Positions 61,929 to 64,000 of a DNA stretch of 64,000 nucleotides are shown here, one piece after another. Source of the stretch: SIG480 sp045539475. Its GTDB lineage: Bacteria > Bacillota > Clostridia > Oscillospirales > JAAYXM01. Positions within the stretch are counted from its first letter, which is position 1, and each line of letters begins with the position of its first letter. The notes below the pieces were generated by a model, which saw nothing but the letters and a program-made list of their open reading frames with translations, was not told where the DNA came from and did not search any database. Where the stretch lies: the NCBI GenBank assembly GCA_045539475.1, contig JAZQFJ010000091.1:1-64000 (forward strand), written 5' to 3'. The translations under genes and the position numbers were made by a program.

Positions 61929-62299
61929 AGAAAAAACTGTTTATTATCCCGGTACTATTCTTTGTGTTGGTAATGGTTTTGTTCCGCTGTGTTATTTACA
62001 TCGGATATGTTCCGTCAGGATCAATGGAGCCGACTATCCCGGCAGGAAGTAAGGTGATAGGTATTCGAATAATCCCGGAGCTTGAGAAAGGTGATATTAT
62101 TGTTTTCGGGTATGGAGATACATATATGATCAAGCGCATTGCCGCGAGCCCCGGGGACAAAGTAGGAGGAGGTATTGTACCGGAAGATTGCTATTACGTT
62201 CTTGGTGACAATTCAGCAAATTCCTATGATTCGAGATACTGGGAGAATCCATTTGTGCATCGCAGCAGAATCAAGGCGATAATTATTTGCAAGGTATAA
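61925..62299 (+). CDS. lepB: Signal peptidase I, short form
   Basis: 124 residues: one N-terminal membrane segment (about 4-22), catalytic Ser33 in PSGSMEPT and general-base Lys70 in YMIKRIAASPGD, and box E VLGDNSANSYDSR. All catalytic boxes are present although the protein is short. Element-encoded, it may process the exported surface proteins of the element. Coupled to the sigma factor by ATGA. Confidence 0.9.
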   Translation: MKKKLFIIPVLFFVLVMVLFRCVIYIGYVPSGSMEPTIPAGSKVIGIRIIPELEKGDIIVFGYGDTYMIKRIAASPGDKVGGGIVPEDCYYVLGDNSANSYDSRYWENPFVHRSRIKAIIICKV

Positions 62300-62306
62300 A
62301 ACAAAG

Positions 62307-62348
62307 GCCGTCTGTAGAATTGATATCTACAGACGGCTGATACTTTTT
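62307..62348. terminator. Bidirectional terminator between lepB and the XRE gene
   Basis: Perfect 12-bp stem GCCGTCTGTAGA (62307-62318) with 62326-62337, loop ATTGATA, with Ts on both sides (T run 62343-62349 on plus; AAA at 62303-62305 gives a weaker one on minus). Confidence 0.9.
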
Positions 62349-62358
62349 TGTTTTGAGG

Positions 62359-62637
62359 TTATTCTTTTTTGCTACCGATAATTCTGTCGGGAAAGACTGA
62401 TGCGTTAATTAAATCGCCCGGATCCACTTCCAAAGCATCGGCAATGTTAAAGAATACCTCCAGGGAGAATGGATGTGCAATACCCGGTGCTTCAATCGCA
62501 CTAATGTGCGAACGACTGACCTGAGCAAGTTCGGCCAGCTTTTCCTGCGACAAACCACGCATTTTACGAAGTGTGGATATTGCGATACCGAGTTGTATGA
62601 ACCTATCGCGGTTCTTGAAACCGACTATACCACTCAT
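62359..62637 (-). CDS. XRE-family HTH transcriptional regulator
   Basis: 92 residues, a single Cro/C1-type helix-turn-helix domain (AISTLRKMRGLSQEKLAELA, then QVSRSHISAIEAPG) over about residues 16-75. It resembles SinR/element immunity repressors. Divergent from the YHYH protein gene and convergent with the sigma/lepB operon; likely binds the phased repeats in the divergent intergenic region. A TATAAT on the minus strand at 62664-62669 could be its -10. Confidence 0.88.
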   Translation of the reverse strand: MSGIVGFKNRDRFIQLGIAISTLRKMRGLSQEKLAELAQVSRSHISAIEAPGIAHPFSLEVFFNIADALEVDPGDLINASVFPDRIIGSKKE

Positions 62638-62700
62638 TTCAGATCACCTGCCTCTTATATATTATTATACTTCCTGACAGTGTTTATGTCTGTGTTTTTC

Positions 62701-62788
62701 GGTAAGCACTTGACTAAAGTGGTAAGCAGAAGTATAATAAAATGTAAATGTGCTTATAAAGGTGAGCGTATTTGTGTGAGGGTGAGCA
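62701..62788 (+). promoter_or_regulatory. Promoter with four phased GGTRAGC repeats
   Basis: Consensus promoter TTGACT (62710-62715), 17 bases, TATAAT (62733-62738). GGTAAGCA occurs at 62701 and 62721, and GGTGAGCG/GGTGAGCA at 62761 and 62781: spacings of 20, 40 and 20 bases, so all on the same helix face. Copies flank and overlap the promoter, as expected for operators of the divergent XRE regulator. This covers the gap 62638-62907. Confidence 0.65.
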
Positions 62789-62907
62789 ACTATGGGTTTT
62801 ATCTGTAGTGGCTATATTGGAGAAAGACGGTCACCGCTTTTGCTATGTGGGAACCAGTAATAGTAACAAAGCGGAAAATGAAGTGGGTTTGTTAAGGAAG
62901 TGAAGGT

Positions 62908-64000
62908 ATGAGAGAAAGAATCCTGTCGCTTATTATTGTGTGTCTGTTTATATTAAGCTTGCCAATTACAGCTTTTGCCCATAGCGGCAGAACGGATGGC
63001 AGAGGCGGACATAAAGATAATAAGAACAAAAGCGGACTCGGACGTTATCACTACCACTGCGGCGGATATCCTCCGCATCTACACACAAGCGGTGTATGTC
63101 CATACAGAGGCGGAGCCGGCTCGTCAAGCAAGCGTTCATCTTACTCAAGCACTCCGAAACCGGTGTACGCGACAAGAATCAATGCAGTTAATATTCCGGG
63201 TAGCATAAATGCAGGAGAATCTGCAACACTTAAAGCAGCTGTATATCCGTCAAATGCAGAAGATAAGACTGTATATTGGGAAAGCTCAAACCCGAGCGTG
63301 TTATCAGTGAGCTTGACGGGGGAATTAACCGCTGTTGGCGTTGGGACAGCAACAATCACTGCAAAGACATCGAGAGGAACATCAAAGAAATTCAATATCA
63401 TGGTAAAGGAAGTATTTGCAGATAGCATCAACATTTCTGATAACAAAGATGAAATTCTGCTCGGGGATAGCGAATATCTGAAATGCGTGTTTATGCCACA
63501 AAACACCACTAATAAAGCGGTGCAATGGGCCTCATCTGATGAAAATGTGCTTTCTGTGTCTGCTGACGGCAGAATAATTGGTAAAGGTGTAGGTGTTGCA
63601 ACTGTTACAGCAACACATAAGGAGCTGACAGATACCTTGGTAATTGAGGTAAAGCCCATTGATGCTAAAAGCGTTGAGTTTATATTGCCTGATGATATTG
63701 AAAGAAACGAGGCTCAGACACCAAGAATAAAGAAGAACAGTACATTACAGATTCAAGCTATAATCGAACCTGAGAACACTACATATAAGGAGATTGAATG
63801 GAGTGTAAGTGATGAAACTGTTGCTTCCATAGATGAAAGCGGATTGCTTACTGCTTATGAAACGGGAACGGTTGTGATTACCGCAACAGCAGTAAGTGGT
63901 GTGTCAGAAGAAATTGAGATAGAGATATATTCTGATATAGGATATGCTGTTGCGGGTGTCGGAGGCGCTGTTGCAATTGCTGCAGGTGGAGCTGCCTGGT
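62908..64000 (+). CDS. YHYH-domain surface protein with Ig-like (BIG2) repeats, cut by window end
   Basis: Open from ATG 62908 to the end of the window, at least 364 residues. Signal peptide 1-24 (LPITAFAHSG). A YHYH module follows: HSGRTDGRGGHKDNKNKSGL, then RYHYHCGGYPPHLHTSGVCP, rich in His and Cys and probably metal-binding. Three BIG2-like domains begin near 88, 172 and 252 (each with TVYWESSNPSVLSV-type and GVGTATITA-type strands). A hydrophobic Gly/Ala/Val segment (AVAGVGGAVAIAAGGAAW) near the end looks like a membrane anchor. AAGGAAGTGAAGGT precedes the ATG. Confidence 0.85.
   Translation, partial: MRERILSLIIVCLFILSLPITAFAHSGRTDGRGGHKDNKNKSGLGRYHYHCGGYPPHLHTSGVCPYRGGAGSSSKRSSYSSTPKPVYATRINAVNIPGSINAGESATLKAAVYPSNAEDKTVYWESSNPSVLSVSLTGELTAVGVGTATITAKTSRGTSKKFNIMVKEVFADSINISDNKDEILLGDSEYLKCVFMPQNTTNKAVQWASSDENVLSVSADGRIIGKGVGVATVTATHKELTDTLVIEVKPIDAKSVEFILPDDIERNEAQTPRIKKNSTLQIQAIIEPENTTYKEIEWSVSDETVASIDESGLLTAYETGTVVITATAVSGVSEEIEIEIYSDIGYAVAGVGGAVAIAAGGAAW

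Larger units (their letters stand above)
35870..64000 (+). mobile_element. Integrative conjugative element or its remains, left part
   Basis: Bounded on the left by an integrase C-terminal scar and att-like repeats (35874-36212) next to chromosomal genes. It carries cargo (Fic protein, membrane protein), a Gram-positive type IV secretion set (pilin-like, TrbL-like, NlpC/P60, PrgI-like, VirB4, VirD4), large surface proteins, its own sigma factor and signal peptidase, and an XRE regulator. No relaxase, origin of transfer or intact integrase is visible in the window, so the right end lies beyond 64,000 or those parts are lost. The left boundary is an inference good to a few hundred bases. Confidence 0.7.

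Noticed and set aside
62808..62906. Short frame starting GTG (VAILEKDGHRFCYVGTS...) upstream of the YHYH gene
   Set aside because: About 32 codons, no ribosome-binding site, no recognisable similarity; more likely leader sequence.

Overview
The window reads as a chromosomal segment from a low-to-mid G+C Gram-positive bacterium of the class Clostridia, probably an uncultured gut relative of the Oscillospirales or Christensenellales. Grounds for this are the ribosomal gene order (rpsD between rpsK and rpoA, a KOW protein between map and infA, a zinc-type S14), strong AGGAGG ribosome-binding sites, classical sigma-A promoters, and S-layer-homology (SLH) anchored surface proteins. No tRNA, rRNA or CRISPR array was seen.

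Region 1 (1-11,375) is the 3' two thirds of the S10/spc/alpha ribosomal supercluster. It starts inside rplP and runs through secY, adk, map, infA and rpoA to rplQ, ending in a strong intrinsic terminator. Region 2 (11,387-14,717) is an AT-rich three-gene cassette with its own promoter and terminator: a DUF262 protein, an OLD-like AAA ATPase and an unrecognised third protein. It looks like a phage-defence cassette placed behind the housekeeping block.

Region 3 (14,718-35,751) is a glycan and accessory-metabolism region. It has a sialic-acid-lyase-like aldolase, a convergent AraC regulator, a YhcH-family protein, two secreted proteins with a shared N-terminal module (one a 2,469-residue heparinase II/III-like polysaccharide lyase with three SLH domains), a GH20-type hexosaminidase and a ceramidase-like protein. 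These would bind and cut an acidic or amino-sugar polymer at the surface and process it inside. They are followed by larE-larB-larC (nickel-pincer cofactor synthesis, no larA in view) with a small kinase-like protein, a DUF975 membrane protein and a Gfo/Idh/MocA oxidoreductase. Palindromic repeat elements are scattered here, and one has inserted in frame into an SLH domain.

Region 4 (about 35,870 to beyond 64,000) is an integrative conjugative element or its remains. It opens with a decayed tyrosine-integrase C-terminus and att-like repeats, then Fic and membrane-protein cargo. The conjugation module that follows is a VirB2-like pilin, a TrbL/VirB6-like channel with a long repeat tail, an NlpC/P60 hydrolase, PrgI-like and VirB4 and VirD4 proteins, and several unrecognised or unusual partners (DUF5697, DUF6100, a triple-S1 protein). 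Next come a giant 1,787-residue SLH surface protein, a structured RNA with its own promoter and terminator ahead of a DUF3268-sigma factor-signal peptidase operon, an XRE regulator with phased operator-like repeats, and a YHYH/Ig-like surface protein cut by the window end. No relaxase or intact integrase is visible, so the element must extend past the window or be degraded.
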